NCBI GenBank assembly: GCA_900104855.1
Contig: FNSS01000001.1
Location: forward strand, 4,464,001 to 4,528,000
DNA: 64,000 bases
Origin: Rhizobiales bacterium GAS188
GTDB taxonomy: Bacteria > Pseudomonadota > Alphaproteobacteria > Rhizobiales > Beijerinckiaceae
Reading direction: 5' to 3'
The position numbers and the translations under genes were made by a program. Under the pieces are notes generated by a model, which was not told the origin of the DNA, searched no databases, and saw nothing but the letters and a program-made list of their open reading frames with translations. Of the stretch, positions 35,726 to 44,775 are shown in pieces. Each line of letters begins with the position of its first letter. Position 1 is the first letter of the stretch.

Positions 35726-36241
35726 CTATTTCAGGCGATCGCGGATCTTCTCCACCCCGGCACGCGCGCACGCCTCGTCCAGATCCGCACCCGGTGCACC
35801 GGCGGCGCCGATCGCGCCGACCACTTCATCGCCGGCTTTGATGACCACTCCGCCGCCGAACAGCATCAGATGCGGCACCTGGGTAAACAGCGCCGAGAAC
35901 CCCGGGGCCGTCTTCGCCCGCTCCGCCAGCGCGCCGCTGTCGGTCTTCAAGGATGCCGAGGTGTAGGCCTTGTCGAAGGCGCTATCGAGCGAGTGACTGC
36001 CGGCCCGATCGCCGCGCAGCACCGCCTGGCGGACCCCATCCGCATCCACCACCACCGCGGTCTCGGCGTATCCCTGACCGGCGCAATGCATCACCGCCTC
36101 CCGCACCGCGTCGCCCGCCATCTCGGCCGACAGGCGGTGTGCGGGCTGCAAACCATCGGCCCAGGCGCCGCAAAATGGCGCCATGCCGGCGAAGCCCATG
36201 GTGGCGACGGTAACGCCGAGCATCCGTAATGAAAGCGGCAT
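35726..36241 (-). CDS. secreted HbpS/GlcG-family protein
   Basis: This 171-residue protein has a signal peptide (MPLSLRMLGVTVATMGFAGM, cleavage after ADG or AWA near residue 27-30) and one GlcG/HbpS domain: AVMHCAGQGYAETAVVVDAD, RAGSHSLDSAFDKAYTSASL and GGGVVIKAGDEVVGAIGAAG. HbpS binds haem in Streptomyces; GlcG homologues have no settled role. It stands alone, leftward, convergent with the flavin-reductase gene. Confidence 0.88.
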   Translation of the reverse strand: MPLSLRMLGVTVATMGFAGMAPFCGAWADGLQPAHRLSAEMAGDAVREAVMHCAGQGYAETAVVVDADGVRQAVLRGDRAGSHSLDSAFDKAYTSASLKTDSGALAERAKTAPGFSALFTQVPHLMLFGGGVVIKAGDEVVGAIGAAGAPGADLDEACARAGVEKIRDRLK

Positions 36242-36875
36242 TGATCGTCCTTCCTGTTCCGATTGCGAGGACAGACCCGGCTATCGGGGCCTGTGTCTCT
36301 CGATCGGATATTGTCGATCGTCATGGCCCGGAGTCGAGTCTTATTCGTCTGCTCCGGTCAACTCGCGAGACACGAAACTCGCGCCAAGAGTGACGAAACG
36401 TGAAACGCGACGCCGTTCGGCTCGCGGAAGCGCGTCCTCCAAGATGCCACACGGAGGCGCCACACAGAATCGTGAAACGCCGGCCGGCAAATACCGGCAG
36501 CGAAAGAGCGGGATCGCCTGTAAGAGAGGATCGTCAGATGTCGCATCAATTGCGGCAGCTGATCGAAGTGCTGGCTTGCCGCAGAGGTCGGCAGGCCGTC
36601 ACCGCTCAGATGTGATGTCGCTCAGATGTACGTGGGCCTGCCGCGCGAGGCGGCAAGCAGTTCATCCGGCCTGAGCTCGAGGGAAGATGCCCCACTTCCG
36701 GACCGTTTCTCGGAAGACGCGGGGCGTTGCGCGCCGACGAGGCGTGCACCGCACGAGCTGAGGCTTTTGGATGATGCGCATTCGCTGCGGCAGCACTGCC
36801 GCGATCGCTCCGACGGCGTCCGCCGTTGCCGGTCCCGCCCTTGCTGCCGCAGCCGGCGCAAGGGAGGCTCGCAGC
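36242..36875. other. intergenic region between HbpS-like and AraC genes, no gene recognised
   Basis: This is about 630 bp between two divergent genes. A 25-codon frame (36538-36615) with GAGAGGA upstream is the only small frame with a plausible ribosome binding site, but it has no recognisable product. The segment 36340-36480 is rich in short CGAAAC/CGCGAC-type words without a clear palindrome. Confidence 0.3.
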
Positions 36876-37865
36876 GTGAGCCCGGACACGAGCGTTGTGC
36901 CCTTTCGGTTCTCGACCAACGACGTGCCGCCGCGAGAGCGGATCGCGGTCAGCCGCGACGTGCTGGGGCGTCTCTATCTGCGCCTCGATCCCGAGCCCGC
37001 CGATGGCGCGCCGCTATGCTTGACGATCGAGCGCCATGACTGGTCCTCGGTGTCGCTCATCTATAGCGAGACCAATCCGATCTGCTTCCAGCGGACCCCC
37101 GATCTCGTTCGCGACGCCGACGGCGATTTCCGCTTCGTGGTGGGCGTCGAAGGGGCGCGCTACCATTTCGCTTCGGGCGGCATCGAGGAAGTCATGGACG
37201 GCGCGGACGCGGCCTTGCTCTTCAACGGCGCCGTCTGCAAGGTCAGCCTGCTCGGGACCTGCCGCAGCACGGCCATCCGCATCCCGCGCGAGCGTCTTGC
37301 CGCCGCGACGCAAGAGCTCGACGAGCGTCCCATCAGGCGGGCACCGCCCGGATGCGCGTCGTTGCGCCTCTTGAGCGGTTATGTGGCGCTCCTGCGTCGG
37401 CGAGGACCGACCGCCGATCCGGCGCTCGCCCACCAGATCGCCAGCCACCTCGTCGATCTCGTGGCGCTCACGCTCGGGCCGACCGAGGAGACGCGCCTTC
37501 GCGCCAGGGGCGGAGCAACCCGCATGGCGCGGCTCGCCGCGATCCGCGCCGATGTCCTCGCCAATCTCGCCGAAATGAGCTTATCGGCCAAGACTGTCGG
37601 TCGCCGTCACGGGGTCACCGACCGCTACGTCCATCTCCTGTTCGAGGAGAAAGGGCAGACCTTCGGCCGCTTCGTCGAGGAGGAGCGGCTGAAGCGCGCC
37701 TTTGCGCTCCTCGCCGACCCCACCCATCACCTCAAGGGGATCGGTGAGATCGCGACCGAGGTCGGCTTCGCCGAGCATTCCACCTTCGATCGCGCCTTCC
37801 GGCGCCGCTTCGGCGACACGCCCTCCAGCGTGCGCCGCCGCCACATCCCGGGTTGGAGTCAATGA
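36876..37865 (+). CDS. AraC-family transcriptional regulator
   Basis: The GTG at 36876 is chosen because AGGGAGG lies 8 nt upstream; this gives 329 residues. An ATG at 36771 would add 35 Ala-rich residues with no conservation. The N-terminal effector domain resembles the AraC-binding-like cupin/OxyR-linked type; the C-terminal double HTH spans about 225-325: SAKTVGRRHGVTDRYVHLLF, FVEEERLKRAFALLAD and GIGEIATEVGFAEHSTFDRA with FRRRFGDTPSSVRR. It converges on the FAD dehydrogenase gene of the large catabolic operon, which it might regulate. Confidence 0.88.
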   Translation: MSPDTSVVPFRFSTNDVPPRERIAVSRDVLGRLYLRLDPEPADGAPLCLTIERHDWSSVSLIYSETNPICFQRTPDLVRDADGDFRFVVGVEGARYHFASGGIEEVMDGADAALLFNGAVCKVSLLGTCRSTAIRIPRERLAAATQELDERPIRRAPPGCASLRLLSGYVALLRRRGPTADPALAHQIASHLVDLVALTLGPTEETRLRARGGATRMARLAAIRADVLANLAEMSLSAKTVGRRHGVTDRYVHLLFEEKGQTFGRFVEEERLKRAFALLADPTHHLKGIGEIATEVGFAEHSTFDRAFRRRFGDTPSSVRRRHIPGWSQ

Positions 37866-37972
37866 CACTTTGTCGGTCCGGCATCTTCGCCGTAGCGCTT
37901 TCGGCGGCGCTTCGCGATGATGCTGCAGCGCGGCAAAGCCGAAGCCGAAAAATGCCGCTTCACGTGTAAATC

Positions 37973-37988
37973 ACCTGTTTTAACAGGT
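37973..37988. repeat. 16-bp palindrome ACCTGTT-TT-AACAGGT
   Basis: The 7-bp arms are perfect and the site lies between two convergent gene ends (araC and the FAD dehydrogenase). It lacks a strong T tract on either side, so a weak terminator or a regulator site is possible. Confidence 0.35.
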
Positions 37989-38020
37989 ATCGCAATGCAG
38001 CATCGCCAGGCGTTCGAGCC

Positions 38021-39424
38021 TCAGCTCGGCGCGAGGGCCAGCGCCGTCGCGCTGCGTCCGGCGATCCGTCCGAGCACGGTTGCGGTCAGGAGGCCGTTGC
38101 CCGACAGATAGCCGGCGGCAGTCGAGCCCGACACACCGGCCGCCGCGCCGCCGCTCGCGAACAGGTTCGGCAGGGCAGTGCCGTCCTCCCGCAGCACGCG
38201 CGCCTCCTCGTCGATGACGAGGCCGCCTTGCGTGTGGAACAGGGCACCGGTGACGCGCACCGCCTTATAGGGTGGGCGCAAGGGAGGCGCGCCGCCAAAA
38301 TCGCGGCCGAACGGGTCTTGCGCCTCGCCCTGCTTCATCGCCTCGACGGCTGCGAAGCTCGCCACCAAGGCCAGCGGCGGCAGATGCGTGCGCTCGGCGA
38401 GGACCTCGACGGTCGGCGCCGTGAGGACCGCGCCCGAGGCTTCCGCAGCGCGGAAATCCTCGAACTGACGGGCGATCGCGGCGATGCGCTCGTCGAAGAT
38501 GCTGAAGGCGACGCCCTTGGCTTTGGTCAGCACATGCTCGGCCTGCTCGGAATAGCCCTGCGCTTCGTTCGAGAAGCGCTGTCCCTCGCCATCCACCTGG
38601 AAGCCGCCTTCGGTGATCGTCGCCCAGGTGATCAGGATGCCATGCGGCTGAGCGACCGAGCCATGGCCCTGATAGCCCGACATCGCAGCGAGCTTGGCGC
38701 CGAGCGCACCGCCCCAGAGCACTGCGTCGCCGCGATTGCCGGCATGGCCGAAATAGATCGCATCGGTCATTTCGGGCATGTGACGGCAGACGAGCTCGCG
38801 ATTGCCGCCATAGCCGCTGCAGGCGAGGATCAGCGCCGCGCAACCGATGGTCTCGTGCGCGCCGTCCGGCCGCGAGACCTCCACGGCCCTCACGCGCCCA
38901 TCATCCTCGGCATGGAGCGCGGTCACGGTGGCGCTGGTCAGGATCGGGACCCCCATGGCCTCGACCGCGCCGCGCAAGCGATCGACGAGCTCGGCGCCCG
39001 ATCGGCTCGGCAGGCCATGCATGCGCCGCGCCGAATGCCCCGGATAGTCGAAATCATGCACCAGCGAGAAGGGCAGGTGATGCCGGTCGGCGAGCCATTC
39101 GATGAGCGGCCCCGAGGCGCGCGTCACGGTGTCGACGATCGCGGCATCGGGCTCGCCCTTGGCCTTGCGCATGATGTCGCGGGCGAACAGCGCCGCGTCA
39201 TCATCGATGCCGCGCAGGCGCTGGAAGCGCGTGCCCGCCGCCGGGATCAGCCCCGCCGACAGCGCCGTCGAGCCGCGCGGCACCGCATCGCGTTCGAGGA
39301 TGGCGCAATCAGCGCCCGCTTCGCGCGCGGCGAGCGCAGCGCAAAGCCCGGCCGCGCCGCCGCCGATGATCGCGACCTGGATCTCCGCCTCGATCGACAG
39401 TCCGGCCGCCGGCTTGATGCTCAT
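38021..39424 (-). CDS. FAD-dependent dehydrogenase (fumarate reductase / TcuA-KstD-like flavoprotein)
   Basis: This 467-residue flavoprotein has an N-terminal dinucleotide motif, VAIIGGGAAGLCAALAARE (about 17-35), and a C-terminal GGAAAGVSGSTAAGYLSGNG segment that is the second FAD-binding block of the FRD/SDH-flavoprotein, 3-ketosteroid dehydrogenase and tricarballylate dehydrogenase group. It has no haem motifs or signal peptide. It should introduce or reduce a C=C bond next to a carbonyl or carboxylate. It is the last gene of the large leftward operon, and its start overlaps the isochorismatase-like stop by 4 bp. Confidence 0.85.
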   Translation of the reverse strand: MSIKPAAGLSIEAEIQVAIIGGGAAGLCAALAAREAGADCAILERDAVPRGSTALSAGLIPAAGTRFQRLRGIDDDAALFARDIMRKAKGEPDAAIVDTVTRASGPLIEWLADRHHLPFSLVHDFDYPGHSARRMHGLPSRSGAELVDRLRGAVEAMGVPILTSATVTALHAEDDGRVRAVEVSRPDGAHETIGCAALILACSGYGGNRELVCRHMPEMTDAIYFGHAGNRGDAVLWGGALGAKLAAMSGYQGHGSVAQPHGILITWATITEGGFQVDGEGQRFSNEAQGYSEQAEHVLTKAKGVAFSIFDERIAAIARQFEDFRAAEASGAVLTAPTVEVLAERTHLPPLALVASFAAVEAMKQGEAQDPFGRDFGGAPPLRPPYKAVRVTGALFHTQGGLVIDEEARVLREDGTALPNLFASGGAAAGVSGSTAAGYLSGNGLLTATVLGRIAGRSATALALAPS

Positions 39425-40032
39425 GCCGCGTCGAGCTCCGCCAGCGCCTCCGCGATGCTCTTGACCGCACAGACCGGGCGAAGCGCTTCGATCGCCGTGT
39501 CATGCAGCGTCGCTGAGAAGGCGGCGCAGCCATCGGCGAGCACGACGGTGTCGAAGTCGCGGATATGGGCGTCGCGCACCGTCGAGGCGACGCCGCCATT
39601 GGTGACGATGCCGCAGACATAGAGCCTCTCGATGCCGGCCTTGCGCAGCACCCATTCGAGCCGGCTCATATAGAAGGCGGAATAGGCGATCTTCTCGACG
39701 CTGAAATCGGCCGGTCCCAGGAGATCGACAAGCGCATGGCCCCATTGCCCCGGCGCGAAATCGCCCTTGCGCAGGAAGGGGCGCAGCGCCAGCAGATGCG
39801 GCGAGATCAGCGGCTCACCGCCCTTGCCGGGCACCAGGGTGAAATGCGTCGAGACGATGAAGCCGCCCTTCAACCGCAGCCTGTCGGCGAAAGGCTTGAC
39901 GCGGGCGGGCACGGCGGCGATCTCGGGTGAGGTCTGGCCGGCGCGGCCATAGGCGCCTTGCGGATCGAGGAAATCGTTCTGCAGGTCGCAGATCAGCAGC
40001 GCGCTGCGTGCCGCCGTGAACGCGGACGTCAT
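39421..40032 (-). CDS. isochorismatase-superfamily protein lacking the cysteine nucleophile
   Basis: This 203-residue protein has the cysteine-hydrolase fold: catalytic-type Asp16 in LLICDLQNDF and Lys114 in EKIAYSAF are present. At the nucleophile position the family reads T-N-x-C-V; here it is TNGGV (144-148), with Gly147 in place of Cys. Cys140 lies seven residues earlier. Superfamily members include maleamate amidohydrolase, N-carbamoylsarcosine amidase and isochorismatase. Its coupling between HyuA and the dehydrogenase implies it acts on the ring-opened product, but with an unconventional or absent hydrolytic nucleophile. Confidence 0.85.
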   Translation of the reverse strand: MTSAFTAARSALLICDLQNDFLDPQGAYGRAGQTSPEIAAVPARVKPFADRLRLKGGFIVSTHFTLVPGKGGEPLISPHLLALRPFLRKGDFAPGQWGHALVDLLGPADFSVEKIAYSAFYMSRLEWVLRKAGIERLYVCGIVTNGGVASTVRDAHIRDFDTVVLADGCAAFSATLHDTAIEALRPVCAVKSIAEALAELDAA

Positions 40033-42146
40033 GGAGATAGGTTCTCCTTGCGGCCGATGACGAGATTGCCGAACCGGTCGACCGTGGCGGTAAGGCCCGG
40101 ATCGAGCACGGTCGTCGCGTCCGGCTGTTCGAGGATGGCCGGCCCCTCGATGATCGCGCCGATGCCGAGATCGAGGCGCGACCAGATCGCCGCATCGCGC
40201 CAGCCGCCGAACCAGACTTTTCGCGAGCCGCGCCGCGCGGTTTCCAGGTTGGAATCGCCGCTCGGCGCCAGCGCCGCAAGGTCGAAAGGCGGGCGCCGGC
40301 CGATGGCCGCGGTGCGCAGCGAGACGATGCGCACCGGCACATCGGGCAAGAGCCGGCTGAATTGCGACCGATAGCTCGTCTCGAAGGCCGCGCGCACCGC
40401 GGCCTCGTCGATCGGGCTTGCCTCGCCGTCGAAGCGCGAAGGCAGCGGCACCTGCACCGTATGCGTCTGCCCGGAATAATGCATGTCGAGCTCGAAGACC
40501 GTGTCGATGCGCTCGACCGCGATGCCCTCGGCAATGACGGCGCGCGCTTCGCGACCGGCCTGCGCCATGCGCCGATTGAGGGTCGCGGCATCGAGGCCGT
40601 CGAGCGACAGATTGACGGTCAGCACCTGGTCGTGACGCAGATCGGCGATCACGCAGCCGAGCGCGCTGGTGATGCCCGGGAAGCGCGGCACCAACACGCT
40701 CGCGAGCCCAACCTCGCGCATCAGCGCCCCCGCATGCAGCGCGCCGCCGCCGCCGAAGGGCATCAGCGTGAAGCTCGCCGGGTCGTGGCCGCGCTCGATC
40801 GAGACCAGGCGGATGGCGCCGGCCATACGGGCATTCGCCACCTGGATGATGGCTTCGGCCGCTTGCGGCGCCTCGAGGCCGAGCGGCCTGCCCACTTCGG
40901 CGAGGATCGCCTGCTGCGCCGCCTCGACATCGAGCCGCGCGAGCTTGCCGCCGATCGGGCGCTCGGCATTGATGCGCCCGAGCACCACATTGGCGTCCGT
41001 CAAGGTCGGGCGCGGATTGCCGCCGCCATAGCAGGCGGGGCCGGGCACCGAGCCCGCGCTCTCGGGCCCGACCTGGAGCAAGCCGCCTTTGTCGACGCGG
41101 GCGATCGAGCCGCCTCCCGCCCCGATGGTCGTGATCTCGATCATAGGGGTGCGGATGACGAGGCCGAAATCGATGGTGGTCTGGGCCGACAGCACGGTCT
41201 CGCCGGCGGCGATCAGCGAGACGTCGAAGGAGGTGCCGCCGAGATCGCAGGTGATGACGTTCGGCCGTCCGGCCGCCCGCGCAATGGCGCCGGCCGCGAT
41301 CACGCCTGCCGCGGGACCGGACAATGCCGTGCGCACCGGCAGGCGCCGCGCCGTCGCGGTCGACATCACCCCGCCATTCGACTGCACGATATGGAAGGTG
41401 CCGGTAAAGCCTTCGCCGGCGAGCGCCTGCTCCAGCTTGCCGAGATAGGAACCGACGACCGGCTGCAGATAGGCATTCAGCGCCGTCGTCGAGCTGCGCT
41501 CGAATTCGCGGATCTCCGGCAGGATCTCGGAGGAGGTCGCGACATTTTGGTTCGGCCAGAGGGAGCGCACCGCCTCGGCCGCTTCGCGCTCATTCTCCGG
41601 ATTGGCATAGGCGTTGATGAAGATGATGGCGACAGCTTCCGCCCCCTTTGCGAGCAGGATCAGCGCCGCTTCGCGGAGCTCTACGGCATCGATGCGTGTG
41701 CGGATGCTGCCATCGGCGCGGGTGCGCTCGGAGACTTCGAGCCGCATGTCGCGATCGACGACCGGCACGAAATCGCCCCAGAGGCCCCAGGTATTGGGCC
41801 GGTCGCGGCGGCGCATCTCGATCACGTCGCGAAAGCCTCTGGTGGTGATGAGGCCGATGCGGGCGCCCTTGCGTTCGAGCAGCGCATTGGTGCCGACCGT
41901 GGTGCCGTGGATGATGGAGGCGAAATCGCTGATGGCGCCGAGCGCGCGCAAGCCGGCGAGGAAGCCTGTCGCCTCGTCGCCGCGGTTCGACGCGACCTTG
42001 GCGGTCTGGAAACGCTGCGCCGCCTCGTCATAGAAGAACAGATCGGTGAAGGTGCCGCCGACATCGACGCCGATCATGCTGCCGGATTTGACCGGGGACT
42101 TCGCAGAAGGTTGGGCGGGAACCTTGGCCTCGACGCGCGCGTTCAT
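40029..42146 (-). CDS. hyuA: hydantoinase/oxoprolinase subunit A (HyuA)
   Basis: This 705-residue protein of the ASKHA ATPase fold has phosphate-1 motif GVDVGGTFTDLFFYD (26-40), then IIHGTTVGTNALLERKGAR and CDLGGTSFDVSLI (second phosphate motif). This is the HyuA/OplAH-N family, which uses ATP to activate the amide of a cyclic imide, hydantoin or lactam; acetone/acetophenone carboxylase subunits are relatives. It is coupled to HyuB by a 4-bp overlap. An N-terminal extension of about 24 residues precedes the fold. The substrate is unknown. Confidence 0.92.
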   Translation of the reverse strand: MNARVEAKVPAQPSAKSPVKSGSMIGVDVGGTFTDLFFYDEAAQRFQTAKVASNRGDEATGFLAGLRALGAISDFASIIHGTTVGTNALLERKGARIGLITTRGFRDVIEMRRRDRPNTWGLWGDFVPVVDRDMRLEVSERTRADGSIRTRIDAVELREAALILLAKGAEAVAIIFINAYANPENEREAAEAVRSLWPNQNVATSSEILPEIREFERSSTTALNAYLQPVVGSYLGKLEQALAGEGFTGTFHIVQSNGGVMSTATARRLPVRTALSGPAAGVIAAGAIARAAGRPNVITCDLGGTSFDVSLIAAGETVLSAQTTIDFGLVIRTPMIEITTIGAGGGSIARVDKGGLLQVGPESAGSVPGPACYGGGNPRPTLTDANVVLGRINAERPIGGKLARLDVEAAQQAILAEVGRPLGLEAPQAAEAIIQVANARMAGAIRLVSIERGHDPASFTLMPFGGGGALHAGALMREVGLASVLVPRFPGITSALGCVIADLRHDQVLTVNLSLDGLDAATLNRRMAQAGREARAVIAEGIAVERIDTVFELDMHYSGQTHTVQVPLPSRFDGEASPIDEAAVRAAFETSYRSQFSRLLPDVPVRIVSLRTAAIGRRPPFDLAALAPSGDSNLETARRGSRKVWFGGWRDAAIWSRLDLGIGAIIEGPAILEQPDATTVLDPGLTATVDRFGNLVIGRKENLSP

Positions 42147-43882
42147 GCAGCGCTTCCTTCGCGCAGCCGCCGCGTCGCCTCGGCATCGAGGCTTCCGTCC
42201 GGCGCCAGCGCGACGCCGTAATCGCGCCGCGCCGCCTCCTCGTCGACATAGCCGAGGCGCAGATCGCGCAGCACTTTGCGAGGCTCGCGCATCCGCGGAT
42301 CACCGAAGCCGCCACCGCCCGGCGTCTCGAGGCGCACCTTCTGGCCCTTGCGGATCTTCACCCCTGTGATCTTCGAGGCGAGCGGCGGGCGGGCTTCGCC
42401 GCCCTCGGTCTCGAAGGTGAAGCGGTTGAGCGCCGCCGAGCCGCCGCCATTGACGCCGAAAGGCGCGAACTTGCCGCGCTCGCCGAGCAGGAACACATCG
42501 GCGCCGCCCTCGGCCAGCGCCTCGATCTCATAGACGGCGCCGAGGCCGCCGCGATGCGCGCCGGCGCCGGCGCTGCCCTCGCGCAGCGCCCATTGCGTGA
42601 ACATCACCGGATAAGAGGCTTCGAGGATTTCCAGAGGCGGGATGGTCGCCATCGAGATCGGGTTGTTGCCGTGGTTGAGGCCGTCGCTCAGCGGGTTGCC
42701 GCCGAGCCCGCCGCCGAAGAAGCAGAACATCACCCAGCGCGTGCCGTCGTCGCGATAGCCCGCGAGCGACAGGGCATTGATGGTGCCGAAGGGCGCGGCG
42801 GTCGCGAGCTTGGGCTCGGCCTTTGCCAATGCGCCGAAGACGACGCCGATCATGCGCAGGATCGTCTCCGTATAGCCGCCGACCGGCTTCGGCGCGCTGA
42901 CGCCCAGCAAGGTCGTCTCGGAGATCACGAACTCGATCGGCGCGAGGCAGCCGGCATTGGCCGGCACATCGGTGAAGACATGCTTCAGCGCCACATAGCA
43001 GCAGGCGATCGCGGTCGAGCGCGCGATGTTGAGCGGGCCGGCGCAAGGCGGCGAGGAGCGCGAGAAATCGAGCACCATGCGGTCGCCCGCAATGCTGAGG
43101 TCGAGCGCGATGGTCAGCGGCGCGTCGGTGACGCCGTCATTGTCGAGGTAATCCTCGAAGGAATAGACGCCATCGGGGAGCGCCCGGATATTGTCGCGCA
43201 TCAGCGCCTCGGCGCGGGCGCTGAAGGCGTCGAGCGCCGCCATCACGGTCGCGTCGCCATAATCGTCGAGCAGCCGATGCAGCCGCCGCTCGCCGAGATC
43301 GAGAGCGTTGAGCTGGCCGTTGAGATCGCCGTAATTCGATTGCGGCACCCGGCTATTGGCGGAAAGGATCGCCGTGATGTCCTCGTTCATGCGGCCTTTC
43401 GAGATCAGCTTCACGGGCGGGATGCGCACCCCCTCCTGGAAGCTCTCGGTCGCCGCCGCGTTGAAGCCGCCCGGCACATTGCCGCCGATGTCGAGCCAAT
43501 GGCCGACCGAGGCGAGCCAGCAGAACAGGCGGCCCTCGCGATAGACCGGCCGCACCAGCCGGAAATCATTGAGATGCGTGCCTCCGTCATAAGGGTCGTT
43601 GAAGATGAAGGTGTCGCCGGGCTCGAGTCCGCCTTGGTGCGCCACCTTGTCGATCACGGCCTTGACCGCAAACATCATGGCGCCGACGAAGATGGGTAGG
43701 CCCTTGGTGCCCTGCACCAGGGTGGCGCCGCTCCCGGCATGGTAGAGGCCGTGGCACGCGTCGCGCGCCTCGGCGATGATGGGATTGAAGGCCGAGCGGT
43801 AGAGCGTCGCATCCATCTCGTCGGCGATCTGCTCGAGCCGCCCCTTGAGCACGGCGAGCGTGACGGGATCAATCACGGCCAT
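42143..43882 (-). CDS. hyuB: hydantoinase/oxoprolinase subunit B (HyuB)
   Basis: This 579-residue protein has the HyuB signature FIFNDPYDGGTHLNDFRLV, then ASVGHWLDIGGNVPGGFN and the C-terminal VRLETPGGGGFGDPRMR. It forms the hetero-oligomer with HyuA that opens a ring amide at the expense of ATP. Its start lies 10 bp inside the lyase gene's 3' end, continuing the tightly packed operon. Confidence 0.92.
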   Translation of the reverse strand: MAVIDPVTLAVLKGRLEQIADEMDATLYRSAFNPIIAEARDACHGLYHAGSGATLVQGTKGLPIFVGAMMFAVKAVIDKVAHQGGLEPGDTFIFNDPYDGGTHLNDFRLVRPVYREGRLFCWLASVGHWLDIGGNVPGGFNAAATESFQEGVRIPPVKLISKGRMNEDITAILSANSRVPQSNYGDLNGQLNALDLGERRLHRLLDDYGDATVMAALDAFSARAEALMRDNIRALPDGVYSFEDYLDNDGVTDAPLTIALDLSIAGDRMVLDFSRSSPPCAGPLNIARSTAIACCYVALKHVFTDVPANAGCLAPIEFVISETTLLGVSAPKPVGGYTETILRMIGVVFGALAKAEPKLATAAPFGTINALSLAGYRDDGTRWVMFCFFGGGLGGNPLSDGLNHGNNPISMATIPPLEILEASYPVMFTQWALREGSAGAGAHRGGLGAVYEIEALAEGGADVFLLGERGKFAPFGVNGGGSAALNRFTFETEGGEARPPLASKITGVKIRKGQKVRLETPGGGGFGDPRMREPRKVLRDLRLGYVDEEAARRDYGVALAPDGSLDAEATRRLREGSAA

Positions 43883-44775
43883 TCATCCGTCTTCACATGC
43901 GGGAGCGAGAGCTTGCTCTCATAGGCCTGGCCGCGTTCGAGGATGGCTCGCGTGCCGAGCAGGTCGTTGAGGGCGTCGAAATCGAACATCCAGTCGCGGA
44001 AGCCGTCCGTCGTGCCGTCGCGCGCCAGCACCTGGTAGAAGCTCTGCGCCGTGCGCGCCACGGCCCGCACGATGCCGCCGGGGAAGATGACGAGGCGGAA
44101 GCCGATCCCCTCGAGCTCACGTGCCGAGAGGACCGGCGTCTGGCCGCCTTCCACCATATTGGCCATCAGCGGCAGGCGGTTGCCGAGCGCACCGACGATG
44201 GCGCCGAGCTGCGCATGCGTCTTCGGCGCCTCGACGAATAGCAGGTCGGCGCCGGATTCGGCATAGAGCACGGCGCGCTCGATCGCCGCCTCGAAATCCT
44301 CGACCGCCACGGCATCGGTGCGCGCGATGATCAAGGTCGCCTCGCTGCGTCGCGCATCGACGGCGGCGCGCAATTTGCCGGCCATCTCGGCGGCCGGGAT
44401 GATGCTCTTATCGGCGAGATGGCCGCAGCGCTTGGGGAAGGTCTGGTCCTCGAGCTGGATGGCGTTGGCGCCCGCCTGCTCGAAGGCGCGCACGGTGCGC
44501 GCCACATTGAGCGCATTGCCATAGCCCGTATCGGCGTCGACGATGATCGGCGCCTCGATGCGCTCGCGCACCAGGCTCAGCGTCTCGGCGACCTCGGCCA
44601 TCGAGACGAGGCCGATATCGGGCCCGCCGAGCCGCGTATAGGCGATGGCAGCGCCCGAGAGATAGACCGCCTCGAAGCCGGCCCCGATCGCTAGCGAGGC
44701 GGTGAGCGCGTCATAGATGCCGGGCGCCACGAGAATGCCGCCTTGCGACAGGCGTTGCTTGAGTTCCATGGTCAT
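43873..44775 (-). CDS. isocitrate lyase / PEP mutase superfamily C-C lyase
   Basis: This 300-residue protein has the family signature KRCGH (115-119), metal ligands in VDADTGYGN (80-88) and ED at 109-110. The PEP mutase/isocitrate lyase family includes 2-methylisocitrate lyase (PrpB), 2,3-dimethylmalate lyase and oxaloacetate decarboxylase; length and motif fit the PrpB/DML branch. It should cleave a 2-hydroxy (branched) dicarboxylate or tricarboxylate to pyruvate or glyoxylate plus a carboxylate. ATG 44773-44775 overlaps the MmgE/PrpD gene by 4 bp. Confidence 0.88.
   Translation of the reverse strand: MTMELKQRLSQGGILVAPGIYDALTASLAIGAGFEAVYLSGAAIAYTRLGGPDIGLVSMAEVAETLSLVRERIEAPIIVDADTGYGNALNVARTVRAFEQAGANAIQLEDQTFPKRCGHLADKSIIPAAEMAGKLRAAVDARRSEATLIIARTDAVAVEDFEAAIERAVLYAESGADLLFVEAPKTHAQLGAIVGALGNRLPLMANMVEGGQTPVLSARELEGIGFRLVIFPGGIVRAVARTAQSFYQVLARDGTTDGFRDWMFDFDALNDLLGTRAILERGQAYESKLSLPHVKTDEWP

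Noticed and set aside
36771-36875. ATG at 36771 as the start of the AraC regulator
   Set aside because: The added Ala-rich residues show no family conservation, and a GTG at 36876 has an excellent AGGGAGG ribosome binding site.
40362-42221. 619-codon plus-strand frame opposite hyuA
   Set aside because: It is an antisense shadow: no motif, biased composition, and hyuA is complete on the other strand.
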